A stretch of 64,000 bases of DNA, taken from the NCBI RefSeq assembly GCF_964340395.1, contig NC_135550.1, forward strand, positions 3,323,001-3,387,000, written 5' to 3'. This DNA comes from Glandiceps talaboti (Eukaryota > Hemichordata > Enteropneusta > Spengelidae). The position numbers and the translations under genes were made by a program. Positions within the stretch are counted from its first letter, which is position 1; each line of letters opens with the position of its first letter. Positions 12,691 to 26,900 of this stretch are shown here, piece after piece. Below the pieces are notes generated by a model, which did no database searches, had not been told where the DNA came from, and saw only the letters and a list, made by a program, of their open reading frames with translations.

Positions 12691-13555
12691 AATTTTGCTG
12701 CCCTTCATAGAGAAAGGTTAGTTATATTAAGCTGACAACTGGCAGAAAAAGGCAACAAAGTAATTGTGTACAAATGACATAGTGATTTCTTCTAAAAACT
12801 AAAATCCCATGACTCATCTATTTTGGTTGTATTAAAAGTGTTATTACTGACACAGAGATAGAATTTCATCTGACTGGGCTGTGTCAAGGCATATTACACA
12901 AGAGCTTTGTCAGTCAACTAGAAAGTTTGGACTGCAAACTGCAACACAATTAAACATCAATTTACTCACAATATGATTTGTGCAAGGCAGGCAAATTGGA
13001 TTAGGTGTGATACATCAAAGTCCCTACTTATGATAATAGCCCTGTCATGTAGGCCCAACAATGTTGTAAATTACGTTTAGTTTGACACTACAAATAGATA
13101 GGGGTAGAGCATCAGTTCAGCTAGGGAAGTAAGGAAGTGCTTATTTCATTATCTCGTCTCAATTCTAATGAGAATAAAGTTGACTAGCATACAGACTTGA
13201 AGTGACGTATTGGTTAGAATTGTATCAAATGTGAATGATTTTCTCATGAAATTGTCAGTTTACTTTATTCCTAATGTGTGACCTTTCTTTGTAATATACC
13301 ATGTATGTTTATTTTTCCTGTCCCAGAGATTGTTTTCATGATAAAACTAATCTATCATTTTTTGTATCTTAATGATCAATTGACTTAAAACTAGTATAAG
13401 TTGGCTTCTTGCCAAGATGCAATCTTACACACAATCTATTACAATTCAGTAATTAAAAATTCAAAAAATAGAAGTTAGTTTATAAATCAACATAAAATAC
13501 TAACTATTAAAGAAGAAGCAAGGTATACAGTATATTGTATGTACCTAGGAAGACA
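12691..13555. other. No feature seen
   Basis: No exon with a signal peptide and clustered cysteines (the missing receptor exon 1) could be recognised here. Confidence 0.35.
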
Positions 13556-13599
13556 GCCAAACATACAGATGACAGACAGACAGACAAATACATAAGATT

Positions 13600-13632
<33 letters not shown>

Positions 13633-13671
13633 TACATAAGAATACAGACAGACAGACATACATACATACAT

Positions 13672-13712
<41 letters not shown>

Positions 13713-13805
13713 TGACAAGCAAACATACAGGTGACAGACAGATGACAAACATACAGACAGACAACAGACAGGTAGGTAGACATACAAATGACAGACAGAT
13801 AGACA
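13556..13805. repeat. (GACA)n-based microsatellite
   Basis: Interrupted GACA/CATA runs. The open frames on the minus strand are an artefact of the 4-base period. Confidence 0.95.
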
Positions 13806-14836
13806 AAAGAGATAGATAAAACCAGTGATAGAGAAACATTTACTTGTTACAACCAGGGGAAGTAAATAAATTAATTATATGAATACTTCTTGACAGAGTA
13901 TGTTGGAACTTCTGAGACGTTTAGGTTTATTACATTTTATGGTTTGATATGAACAGTTTATGGCCTCTACATAATAACTCATTCACAAATTTGAAGTTTC
14001 CCTGGTATTATATATATATGCAAAGAGGCCATTAAACTATGGGATGAAATGTAATTAATGTCTGTAGTTACAAAATGATGTGCCAAGTCTAATTAATCCA
14101 ATTCATTTATTTACTTTCTCTGTTTGTAACAAGTTCCACTTGTAGATACTTGCCTGTCACTGGTTGTAGATAGACAGACAGACAGACATACAAAATATAG
14201 ACAGTCAGAAGAGAGACAGATAGATAGATGGATGGATGAATAGATGACATTGCAAAACACACTTAAATCATTTTACATTTTACATAATTTGTATGTGTCT
14301 CATATAGACTGATTTGTCATCATTTTTTTTAAAATATCTTTAGCAGTATGCTCTGTGATATTTCAGTACCATTGGCACATATCTGTAGACCTATATGTCC
14401 ATGACAAAATGTTCACTTTCTGTCATCTTTCCTCCTCCCAGATGTTATTGTAACTCTATCTTTGTTGTACAGCAATCCTAACCTATATTAAATCTCTTTC
14501 AAAGCACATAAAGAACACCGATCAATCCCATAATACCAGTACAGTGACCATGATATATCATATTATCCTATATATTGCTATTTTTAGCATCAACATCTGA
14601 ATTTTTCATCAGGGAAGCAGGAAATCTGAAAAAGTTGCATGAATAATACATTATTTATTGGAAGGTGAAGCTGATCATGAGCTGAAAAGATAGGTTTCAT
14701 AACTATAATTCCACTAATCTCTACACAGACACGTGTTCAAGATATTTTACATTAGTATTTTATGAAGACTGCCCTCTAGAGATAGAGAACAACATAGTCT
14801 TTTGTCTTTATAACTTTTTTCTCTTGTTTGTTTTAG
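13806..14836. other. Sequence before the first visible receptor exon
   Basis: Probably intron, by analogy with the family. A short GACA run lies at 14,171-14,190. Otherwise nothing is recognised. Confidence 0.4.
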
Positions 14837-14908
14837 GGAGATCAGAGGTTCTTCTCAGGAGGTATTAAAAGCTGGTTCTTTTGCTGGCCTAACCAAGCTG
14901 GAACATTT
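14837..14908 (+). CDS. TSHR-like: Receptor LRR exon (equivalent of TSHR exon 2)
   Basis: The 72-nt exon follows a ttgttttag acceptor and precedes a gtaagt donor. Read in phase 2 it gives EIRGSSQEVLKAGSFAGL and then TKLEHL, a typical LRR of the form A-F-x-x-L-x-x-L-x-x-L. The codon split at each end joins in frame to the next exon. Confidence 0.85.
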
Positions 14909-17900
14909 GTAAGTTTCATACAGAATTTTTTTTTAAGTGAAATTTTAAGTCTATTTTGGGGGGTTTGAACAAAATATGATATATCACTATATAACTGTAG
15001 TTTGTTTTTGTGAATTTTAAATTTACTTTTGAAAATATATGACCATGTGACCATTCAAGTGGCTACCCTCACATCATCAATGATGAGCTTTCTAATGAGA
15101 CCATGACCATGACCTTTGACCTTGACAAACATTTTCTATATCCAAGGTCAAATAGCAAATAGGTCAATAAATTATGAAGTTTTGTATCTAGAGACACCAT
15201 TCAAATTTTCACAATAACTTTGCCATAAAACACACCATTTGGGCTATGTCTTCAATGAGGGCTTGTCACATTTGCAGTGTATATCTCTCACTGGATGTGT
15301 TTGTCAGATATTAGTTGGTATTTGATAGAAACTTTATGTAGGGTTTGTAGATGAATAATGGTTCAAATGAAGTTGATCAGATCAGTGGTTTTCAAGTTAT
15401 ATCCAAAACAGTGATTTTTCACAAAACTAATCTAGTTGCTGACAACCACGTTCCAATTTTACACTATATTATCTTCACAGATTACGTCTAGTCAATGTCA
15501 TTACTCTCGCACAGAATTATGTGCCCCCCCCCCCCCACAGCATTCATATAGTAAATGTGATGATGTTGTCATGTCCCCATGTGCTTTTAGTTTTAGCAGA
15601 CTGGAAATGGAGTTATGTTTTTACATTCACAGTAAACTGTTGATCATACTATCATTTCACTACTTCATTTCCTGTGGATATTATTCCAAACATTTTGATA
15701 AAAAAACTCAACTAAACAAAAGTAAAACTTAAAGAATACCTGGAAGTCAAGGGGAACGAAGGAGAGTGGCATGCGCTGATGTTGTGCATGGTTGAAAAAC
15801 AACAACAACCATCAACCCATCAAATTTTAGTGATCTACAGTTGAAAATGTTCTGTCTACCTCAGTATGGCTATAGCTATAATGGGAGATGTTGATAAAAG
15901 TTGTTTCCCTCTAAGATCAACAAAATCAAACATTCTATGATGATGAGAGCGCTTCTAGCAAAGCACATAATTCCAATGAAAACATGAACGACAACTTGTT
16001 ATTACATGCTAAATTCCTGCAATAGTCAAAACAGCTGTACCAAATGAATATTAATGAGCAATGATGAAAGCCTGTCAATTTGTAATGGATTACTACTGAT
16101 ATGTATATACAGTTTGCGCTTCGCCCAGCATAAGGTTTAACCACGTTTAGCGCCTAGAGTAACGACATTGACTAGATGTAATGTGGGAAGATAATGTAGT
16201 GTAAAATTGGAATACAGTGGTAAGGAACAGTGTCATGAGGTGTGGTAATGTTACATAATGATAATCACTTGGCCAAAGTTCATATTGAGATGTTCCATTA
16301 TCATGTAGGGGTGTTTTCATGTTTAAGGTGTGTTTCTCTCATTGCATGTGTATGTCAGACATTGGATTTTAGTTGTGCACATTGCCATTGGTATTATTTT
16401 TGTTTTTATATAAAGGATGGAATATATATTCTGTTCATTAAAGAAATTAGTACCATGTAGTCGATGTTGCCACACATTCAAAGTATTATTCAACAACTTC
16501 TTATCACCTCATTAATATAGAAGTTAAACTGTGTGATATTATTCATATTAATATGACTACTAGTTCTATCAGGGCTATGTAAGTTAAACTGTGTGGTATT
16601 AGTCATATTAATACAATTACTAGTTCTATCAGAGCTATGTAAGTTAAACTGTGTGGTATTAGTCATATTAATACAATTACTCGTTCTATCAGGGCTATGT
16701 GTGGTATTAGCCATATTAATACAATTACTAGTTCTATCAGAGCTATGTAAGTTAAACTGTGTGGTATTAGCCATATTAATACAATTACTAGTTCTATCAG
16801 GGCTATGTAAGTTAAACTGTGTGGTATTAGCCATATTAATACATTTACTAGTTCTATCAGAGCTATGTAAGTTAAAATGTGTGGTATTAGTCATATTAAT
16901 ACAATTACTAGTTCTATCAGGGCTATGTAAGTTAAACTGTGTGGTATTAGCCATATTAATACAATTACTAGTTCTATCAAAGCTATGTAAGTTAAACTGT
17001 GTGGTATTAGCCATATTAATACAATTACTAGTTCTATCAGGGCTATGTAAGTTAAACTGTGTGGTATTAGTCATATTAATATGACTACTAGTTCTATCAG
17101 GGCTATGTAAGTTAAACTGTGTGGTATTAGCCATATTAATACAATTACTAGTTCTATCAGAGCTATGTAAGTTAAACTGTGTGGTATTAGCCATATTAAT
17201 ACAATTACTAGTTCTATCAAAGCTATGTAAGTTAAACTGTGTGGTATTAGCCATATTAATACAATTACTAGTTCTATCAGGGCTATGTAAGTTAAACTGT
17301 GTGGTATTAGTCATATTAATACAATTACTAGTTCTATCAGGACTATGTGTGGTATTAGCCATATTAATACAATTACTAGTTCTATCAGGGCTATGTAAGT
17401 TAAACTGTGTGGTATTAGCCATATTAATACAATTACTAGTTCTATCAGAGCTATGTAAGTTAAACTGTGTGGTATTAGTCATATTAATACAATTACTAGT
17501 TCTATCAAAGCTATGTAAGTTAAACTGTGTGGTATTAGTCATATTAATACAATTACTAGTTCTATCAAAGCTATGTAAGTTAAACTGTGTGGTATTAGCC
17601 ATATTAATACAATTACTAGTTCTATCAAAGCTATGTAAGTTAAACTGTGTGGTATTAGTCATATTAATACAATTACTAGTTCTATCAAAGCTATGTAAGT
17701 TAAACTGTGTGGTATTAGTCATATTAATACAATTACTAGTTCTATCAGGGCTATGTAAGTTAAACTGTGTGGTATTAGTCATATTAATACAATTACTAGT
17801 TCTATCAGGGCTATGTAAGTTAAACTGTGTGGTATTAGCCATATTAATACAATTACTAGTTCTATCAGGGCTATGTGTGGTATTAGCCATATTAATACAA

Positions 17901-20900
17901 TTACTAGTTCTATCAGGGCTATGTAAGTTAAACTGTGTGGTATTAGTCATATTAATATGACTACTAGTTCTATCAGAGCTATGGAAGTTAAACTGTGTGG
18001 TATTAGCCATATTAATACAATTACTAGTTCTATCAAAGCTATGTAAGTTAAACTGTGTGGTATTAGTCATATTAATACAATTACTAGTTCTATCAGAGCT
18101 ATGTGTGATATTAGCCATATTAATACAATTACTAGTTCTATCAGGACTATGTGTGGTATTAGCCATATTAATACAATTACTAGTTCTATCAGGACTATGT
18201 AAGTTAAACTGTGTGGTATTAGCCATATTAATAGAATTACTAGTTCTATCAGGGCTATGTAAGTTAAACTGTGTGGTATTAGCCATATTAATACAATTAC
18301 TAGTTCTATCAGGGCTATGTAAGTTAAACTGTGTGGTATTAGCCATATTAATACAATTACTAGTTCTATCAGAGCTATGTAAGTTAAACTGTGTGGTATT
18401 AGCCATATTAATACAATTACTAGTTCTATCAGGGCTATGTAAGTTAAACTGTGTGGTATTAGTCATATTAATACAATTACTAGTTCTATCAGGGCTATGT
18501 AAGTTAAACTGTGTGGTATTAGCCATATTAATACAATTACTAGTTCTATCAGGGCTATGTAAGTTAAACTGTGTGGTATTAGTCATATTAATACAATTAC
18601 TAGTTCTATCAGAGCTATGTGTGATATTAGCCATATTAATACAATTACTAGTTCTATCAGGACTATGTAAGTTAAACTGTGTAGTATTAGTCATATTAAT
18701 ACAATTACTAGTTCTATCAGCTATGTAAGTTAAACTGTGTGGTATTAGTCATATTAATACAATTACTAGTTCTATCAGGGCTATGTGTGATATTAGCCAT
18801 ATTAATACAATTACTAGTTCTATCAGGACTATGTAAGTTAAACTGTGTGGTATTAGCCATATTAATACAATTACTAGTTCTATCAGGGCTATGTAAGTTA
18901 AACTGTGTGGTATTAGTCATATTAATACAATTACTAGTTCTATCAGGGCTATGTGTGGTATTAGCCATATTAATACAATTACTAGTTCTATCAGAGCTAT
19001 GTAAGTTAAACTGTGTGGTATTAGTCATATTAATACAATTACTAGTTCTATCAGAGCTATGTAAGTTAAACTGTGTGGTATTAGCCATATTAATACAATT
19101 ACTAGTTCTATCAAAGCTATGTAAGTTAAACTGTGTGGTATTAGCCATATTAATACAATTACTAGTTCTATCAAAGCTATGTAAGTTAAACTGTGTGGTA
19201 TTAGCCATATTAATACAATTACTAGTTCTATCAAAGCTATGTAAGTTCAACTGTGTGGTATTAGCCATATTAATACAATTACTAGTTCTATCAAAGCTAT
19301 GTAAGTTCAACTGTGTGGTATTAGTCATATTAATACAATTACTAGTTCTATCAGAGCTATGTAAGTTAAACTGTGTGGTATTAGCCATATTAATTATCCT
19401 CATTAATAATACCAATTGATCTTTATTATAGAACATTGACTGAATGGCCAAATCTGAAAGAGATTGAACCTGGGGCACTAGATGGCCTTCCACGACTCAA
19501 ATACATGTAAGTACTGAGAGCTATGAATAGTAATGGAAGTCATTTTGTCATCATAGTTGTCAACTCAAATGTAAAGAATCAAACTACCTTCTATTCCATT
19601 TGCAGCAACAAGAACAACAAGCCCTCCTTTCTAAACATGTATGTTAACGTATGACACAATATGTTCAGATAGACTTTCTTTGATGCAAATTGTAATAAAA
19701 TGTTATAGCAGCTAGTTTATCATGGACGATATCTGTGTAATCATTTGAATCCAAACATTATCATATTTTGATCATATTTTACAAATCTTACATCATGCTG
19801 GACACAGAGAAGTAAATGTAACTTTAAATAACAAAAATATCAGTATTTCCTAACAGTCACTTTTTTGTTTGATTTCAGAGAGCTATTGCAGCTTCCTAAT
19901 TTGTATCATATTGGACCGGGAGTTTTGGTTGACTTCCCAGCCCTTAAAGATATGTAAGTTGATGATCTGATACATTTCACCTAGATATGTAATATTCATT
20001 TTCTTCGATATCTTTGAAATGTGCTTATTTTAACACTTTAAACAGTCAAGAGAAATTTTTGTATATTCTAAGTTCAGATGATAAACTTCCTTTTGCCAAA
20101 TTTCTTTTAGATACATCTCGAAAGATATCCTCAGCAGACAAGTAATGTGTATTGTATTTTTGTCTTGTATTGTATTGTGTTTACTCTACCATGCTTTCCA
20201 CAGCATGTTGTTAAGTAATAAAGATGAGTATTATAATCAAGCTTCTACACTGCCTTCAATGGCATCCACTTTTGCCCTATCACAGAGTTTACTGTTTAAA
20301 TGCATATTTTACACACAACATTAAGGGTATTGATAATAATTAATTGGCCGAGTTTCCTGACAGGTGTGACCTATGACCCAGGTTTTTGACATCCTCATGA
20401 CGTGTTTCAGCGTCAAATACACTTTCTTATTACCTTTGACATTGAATGCTCAAACATTATATCAGTTCTCAAAACTGTTAACTAACGTATGATAGCTCGT
20501 GTTTTTTCCAACAACCGAGCGTACACACATGTACGTACACCTTCACGTTAAAGTTATGGCCGCTAGTATGATGTATGATATAGCATGTAGGACGATCCAT
20601 CAGTGTGCAACAGGTAATGGTAATTAATCCAAAAAAAAAAACGTAAAGTTTGTTGCATCAATAACATTCATTATTGTGAAACTGGCCAGAATTGAAATAA
20701 GATGGTACACTATACTGTCAGCGTGAGCAAAATATGACCAGTGTTCCTGAACGTATCTTCCAGAAAAATGTTCTAGTGATATAAACATTTTACTAAACAG
20801 AAATATTAATTCATATTCATATAATTTATGAACAAATCTGCCCTTAAATACGATGTTTATCATTAGTATTTGAATGCTATGGTCTTACAACAAAATCCAA

Positions 20901-23900
20901 CATGGCCCCTTCTGTTTGGAGTTGACTCTGAAAACTGAACCAGAAGTAGTTGAGGGACTTTTGTAATAAACTAACAACATTTGTAATAATTGCCGACATT
21001 TATAATAGGACATTTGTAATAAAATTGCTGAAATTTGTAATAAAGTTAGTGAACAAAAATTATGATAAAAATTGTCGATAATTGTAATACCTTTTTTTTC
21101 AATGTGCAATAAACGTCGATATTTGGAATAAAAGACAAATTAAGGCTGTTTCCTTTTGGCTTTTAAAGAAATTGGGTTAATCATCCTGGAAACAAAATAT
21201 CGGCATTACAGTTTTCCTAGAATCAATTTCCAACAATTATGTCATTCTTAGGTCACTTGGCTCTTCAAGTCCTCAATCAATCGGTCAATCAATCAATCGA
21301 TCGATCATTCAGTAATGAATCTACTTTATAATCTACCTACCTACCCACCTACCTACTTTTCACCCTACATTTACCAACCTATCCGGCCAAATCATCTGTT
21401 CATGAATCCATCACTCAATTAATACCTAGCCTAATGAAATCTCAGAACTATTAAAATTATTCCAACACTGTAAATCAAATATCATTTGCAAAAAATCATA
21501 ATGAAAGTGCTAGTTGGTGTACACCTCATTATATATTAAATTATTTCATGAGTACATCTCACCTCTTTCCAGAAAAATAACACTCTTGCAACATTTGATA
21601 AACAAGTCATAGAGCCAACTAACATCTACCCCTTGCAGAGAAATCCATCACCCCTCTAGGACACCCATTTCCAAAGACCCATCTGACCACTCCCTTGTAA
21701 GATGCAGTATTCTTCAAAGGTCTATGATATCCATACTTCGCTATGTCAACACACCATGAAAATATATTACATATTAGTCATTCATTCATTCATTCATTCA
21801 TTCATTCATTCATTCATTCATTCATTCATTTGTTCATTCTTTCATTTGTTAGCCCCCCCCCCCCTCTCAGGAAGTACTATTACAATGGGCTCTGTCCATC
21901 CGTCATTTTGCACACATATATCCCATTTCTTTCAAACCTGACACAAAGGTGACATAGCATGTGGGACATGTCAATTTATTTTTTGTATATGCAAATTTGA
22001 CTGAATGGCAGCCATAATTAAAAATCATTTTTTACTGCATAACTTATAAACTGTAATGCATAGAGACTCCAATCAAGTTTCTACTCCCATATTATTAGGT
22101 ACAAGCTAACTTTGGAGCCATAACCTTTGACACTGACATTGACCTTCAGGGCTAATTATCAAAATCAAGCCGATTCCTGCCTATCACAGACACATTGTAG
22201 CGTTTACATATTGCCAATTTCTTTTAAATCAAACTTGCAGATAATAGTGAAGAAAAGAAATATACACAAGCATTATTTTTGGTGCTCATGTAATTTTTAC
22301 TGAATGGCAGCCATGTTTGTAGTAAACAATCACTATATTTAATACGGCATAACCAAACAACTTCAATCATTGTCTCTATTCATAGACCATCAAAATTAAA
22401 ACTATTACCTACATATTGGAGACACTTTGTAGCAATTATGTGTGGCCAATGTCTTTTAGATCATGTCTATAGATAATGCAGAACCAGATAAATATACACT
22501 TGCATAACTTTTTGGTGCTCATATCACTTTTTACTCAATATTAACCATAGTTGTTGTAAACAATCATGATTTATCACATAACTCAAAAACATTAATACAC
22601 AGAGATTATATTCAAGTGTCTACCCCTATATTGCCAGGTTTAAACTTTCTTTTAGACATTGACCTTTGACCTAGACCTGGATCTTCAGGTTCAATTACTG
22701 AAATTCAGCAATTCCCTACATTATCACACTTTATAGTATTTATTTGTTGCCACCAATTTCTTTTAAATCATATCTCCATGAGTATGTCTTCTATGAAGTC
22801 TTGTTTGTTGGTTTGTTAGTTTGTTTGCTCATTCATTCTTGCACTCCTTCCCTCACTCACTCATGCATACACATAATATGCGCTGATTGATTAAAAACTT
22901 AATAATTATTAACTGCTAATTTATTCATCAATTAATGTAATGCATTTTAATACAATCTACTTCTGATTGATGTGATGATTTTCATTTTTTGGCTCTCTTA
23001 TTTCGATAGCCTTTTTTTGTATAGAATGGAAGTTTAATGTCGTGTTATTTCAAATTTCGGCAATTTTAATACATATTTTTTATGAAATATAATATATAAG
23101 TGTCAGCAATTTTTATTCCAATTGACATTCACAGGAATTATCACAAATTTCAGAAATTATTACATGATAAACATGATTTTTATTACAACTGTTGACATTA
23201 TTTCAAATGTCAGTTGTTCAATGCTGCAATGATTCCAAACATCTGCCCTTTTTTCTTAGGGTGATTTTGCAGCAAGAAAAAGAGACCATAACTAAGTTAT
23301 AGAGAAATGCTGCAGACTTAGGATTAGGGGAACCATACACACATTTCCCAGGAACATGAATCTACGTTTATATGCTAAAAGCTCAGCGGTGTAATTTTAT
23401 GACTTTTTGAATAGATATTTTAGCTTGAAGTTGTACTCAAGCAATTGAGACATTTCTCAAGCCTTGAAAAGTTCACATCTTTATTGACCCCATGGTTAGA
23501 AGAATTTTCAGATGAAAAGTGAACTAATGTCTCAGGATTTTGCATGAAAATGTTTTTTGGGCTGCCCCTCCCTATTAATTTTCCTGTGTGTTTATGGTAG
23601 TGTCATTGAAGTCTCGTTATTATTAGCCCCAAAGCTGAAGGGGACAAGTATGTTGTCTCCTATCAATCCATTGTCACCCCTATCTCAAATATGCATGGGC
23701 CAATTTCAAACAGACCTGACACAAATGTCAGATACAATTATTCTACAAATGCACATTTTTTTTGTTTTATTACCTACATCTACAATTTCACACTTTGCCC
23801 ACTATCTGTGGAAGATTAACAGATATAGACTTTATTTATATAAACTCTATTTTCTAGAAAGTGATTAACATTATATATTGGTTGATTTCAGTGTGGTCCA

Positions 23901-26900
23901 TTACTGTGGTCTCAAGACAATTCCAGACTTCTCCAACTTTAGTACTTCAGAAATTATAATAGACATGTAAGTAACAGTAAATATTATGTGTTGTATCAAT
24001 CAGTACTAGAATAGAGAGAAAAAGTATACCTTACAGTACCAGTTGGTACTAGAGTAGACAGGAAAAGGATAGGGTATAGTACAGTACCAGTCAGTACTAG
24101 AGTAGAGAAGAAAAGTATACAGTACAGTACCAATCAGTACTAGAGTAGACAGGAAAAGTGTAGAGGTACAATACAGTACCAACCAGTACGAGAGTAGAGT
24201 AGAAAGGAAAAGTATACAGTACAGTACAGTACAGTACAGTACAGTACAGTACAGTACAGTACCAGTCAGTACTAGAGTAGACAGGAAAAGTGTAGAGGTA
24301 CAGTACAGTACCAGTCAGTACTAGAGTAGACAGGAAAAGTGTAGAGGTACAGTACAGTACCAACCAGTACGAGAGTAGAGTAGACAGGAAAAGTATACAG
24401 TACAGTACAGTACAGTACAGTACAGTACAGTACAGTACAGTACAGTACCAGTCAGTACTCGAGTAGACAGGAAAAGTATAGAGTACAGTACAGTACTAGA
24501 GTAGACAGGAAAAGTGTACAGTACAGTACAGTACAGTACCAGTCAGTACTAGAGTAGACAGGAAAAGTGTACAGTACAGTACAGTACTAGAGTAGACAGG
24601 AAAAGTATACAGTACAGTACAGTACAGTACAGTACAGTACAGTACAGTACAGTACAGTACCAGTCAGTACTAGAGTAGACAGGAAAAGTATACAGTACAG
24701 TACAGTACAGTACAGTACAGTACAGTACAGTACCAGTCAGTACTAGAGTAGACAGGAAAAGTGTACAGTACAGTACAGTACAGTACCAGTCAGTACTAGA
24801 GTAGACAGGAAAAGTGTACAGTACAGTACAGTACCAACCAGTACTAGAGTAGACAGGAAAAGTGTACAGTACAGTAAAGTACCAGTCAGTACTAGAGTAG
24901 ACAGGAAAAGTATACAGTACAGTACAGTACAGTACAGTACAGTACAGTACAGTACAGTACAGTACCAGTCAGTACTCGAGTAGACAGGAAAAGTATACAG
25001 TACAGTACAGTACAGTACAGTACAGTACAGTACAGTACAGAAAAGAAGTGCCAATGATTACTACTGTGCCAGCACATTAGAGAAATCAAGACATCGTTGT
25101 AAAGGTGAAACATTAAGAGAAAAACTCACCCAAAGGACATGAGGCAACAATTCTGGTGTCTATAACAATATTGACAGACAGTTGCCGAGCAATCACTTTA
25201 GCACAATTGAACTGAATATTAAACATGAATAAAGACAACATCAAAATGTTCCGTCAAGTTCTTGTTTATAATTATTTCAGTATCTTGAATCGATAATTAA
25301 TATCTAATTATAATTATACACAGAGAAATACATAATTAACTCGATCGAATCGCGCTGGAATATAAATAGAATATACGGGACGCTGCGCTGTGGAGTGTAC
25401 CGATTGAATAGTGCCCCCAACGGTCATAGAATTTACTTTTCTGTCTTGTCGCGGGATTGCGAGATCGAATGATTCGAATCTTGGAATTTGAAAATTCAAC
25501 TTCCACGAGCTCAGCATTTGCTCAATTTGCTCAATTTGCTCATTTGCTAAAAAAGAAGGGGTAGGACACTTTGGTGTTCTTTTTCGTCGTATGATTGAAA
25601 CCACATCGCCCTCGTTCACGAACGCTTTCTGTTTCGTGCAAACTTACGAATATTTGTTTACTCAGTCAAATGATGTTGTTACATTTTCTCCTACATTCAA
25701 AGTGTATATTATGAAGAAACACAGATATGACGACTAATGTTTAATGAATATTTTTACGTAATTTTATGAAAAGAATATAGACCAGAATCGACTGTGTGTT
25801 CGAGTCTATCGCAACTCTTCGCACCAAATATTGATTAAACCAAGATATTATCAATTGTGTTTTTGTTTATTTCGCTTGCAAAAGACACAACATTTCAGTT
25901 CATATAATATGCCGTTTCGGCAATCTGTTGTAATGTCCCGCAAACTCCACAATGTACTGCAACATCCAAAATATATATCTCACCACAAGAGGGCAGCAGG
26001 TGGTATCAAGCTTCGAGAGAAAATTCATGGGTCACATGTTCGATTTGAAGCATCCTGATTGGTTTATTTGATGCCGTGTCCTACCCCTCTGTATTACTAA
26101 TTAATCAATGGATGCGTTTGAGCTCGAGCATGGCAAGCAGCGGGTCAGCTGTCGCGAGCGCACTAAGCGTCGATTTTGCACCATGTCTCTCCATATACTT
26201 TCTTTTCCTTTATTCTTTTTTGGAGTCTTCCATATTTATGTAAACTTTTTCTGCGATTATTAAAAATGTTTCATTTTTTAAAAGATCAGAAAGTGTACAA
26301 GTACGTACATATAGCACAACTGAACTGTACGTACATATAATCATTTCTGGCCTCATACCCAAAAGAACAAATATGTGTAGACGTGTATAATGAGTTTATT
26401 GAAATATGCTATAAATAAAGAAGTAAGTAAGTAAATGCGACTCATAGCTAACTTGGGCCTTTATTACCTGTATATCATTATCATTTTCGGATTTCACCAG
26501 AATTGTTGCCTCATGCCCCTGGTCACCCTAAGAAGTGTTTTGTATACTGTAAGCTAAGGTCAGAGCAGGTCATGGATGGTTATTAAAATAAATGTAATAT
26601 TTACAACCAAAAAAATATTAATAACTTTTATTCTCAGTACATTGACCAGATCTAAGTTCATATTAAGCAAAAAACATACAGAATCAGGCATAGTAAGACA
26701 AAGGAGATAATTGTCGATTTTGTCTATTAATGGTACCGAGGTCGAAATAGTAGACACTTTTAAATTCCTCGGTATGCGCATCACTGGCAATTTGACCTGG
26801 CATTTTGTACAAAAGGCCCAACAGCGGTTGTTCTTTTTACGGCGTTTAGCTGGCTTCGGTCTTAGTAAGAATCTGCTGGAGAAATTTTACAGGGCAGTTG

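Noticed and set aside
16490-18694. 734-codon minus-strand ORF of 20-residue repeats, plus long + strand ORFs over the same array
   Set aside because: The 60-bp satellite is open on both strands and in several frames. There is no start context, signal, domain or splice support, so it is a by-product of a repeat unit without stops.
24097-25113. Minus-strand ORFs rich in Tyr, Cys, Thr, Val
   Set aside because: Translation of the 5-bp ACAGT repeat, which is open in several frames.
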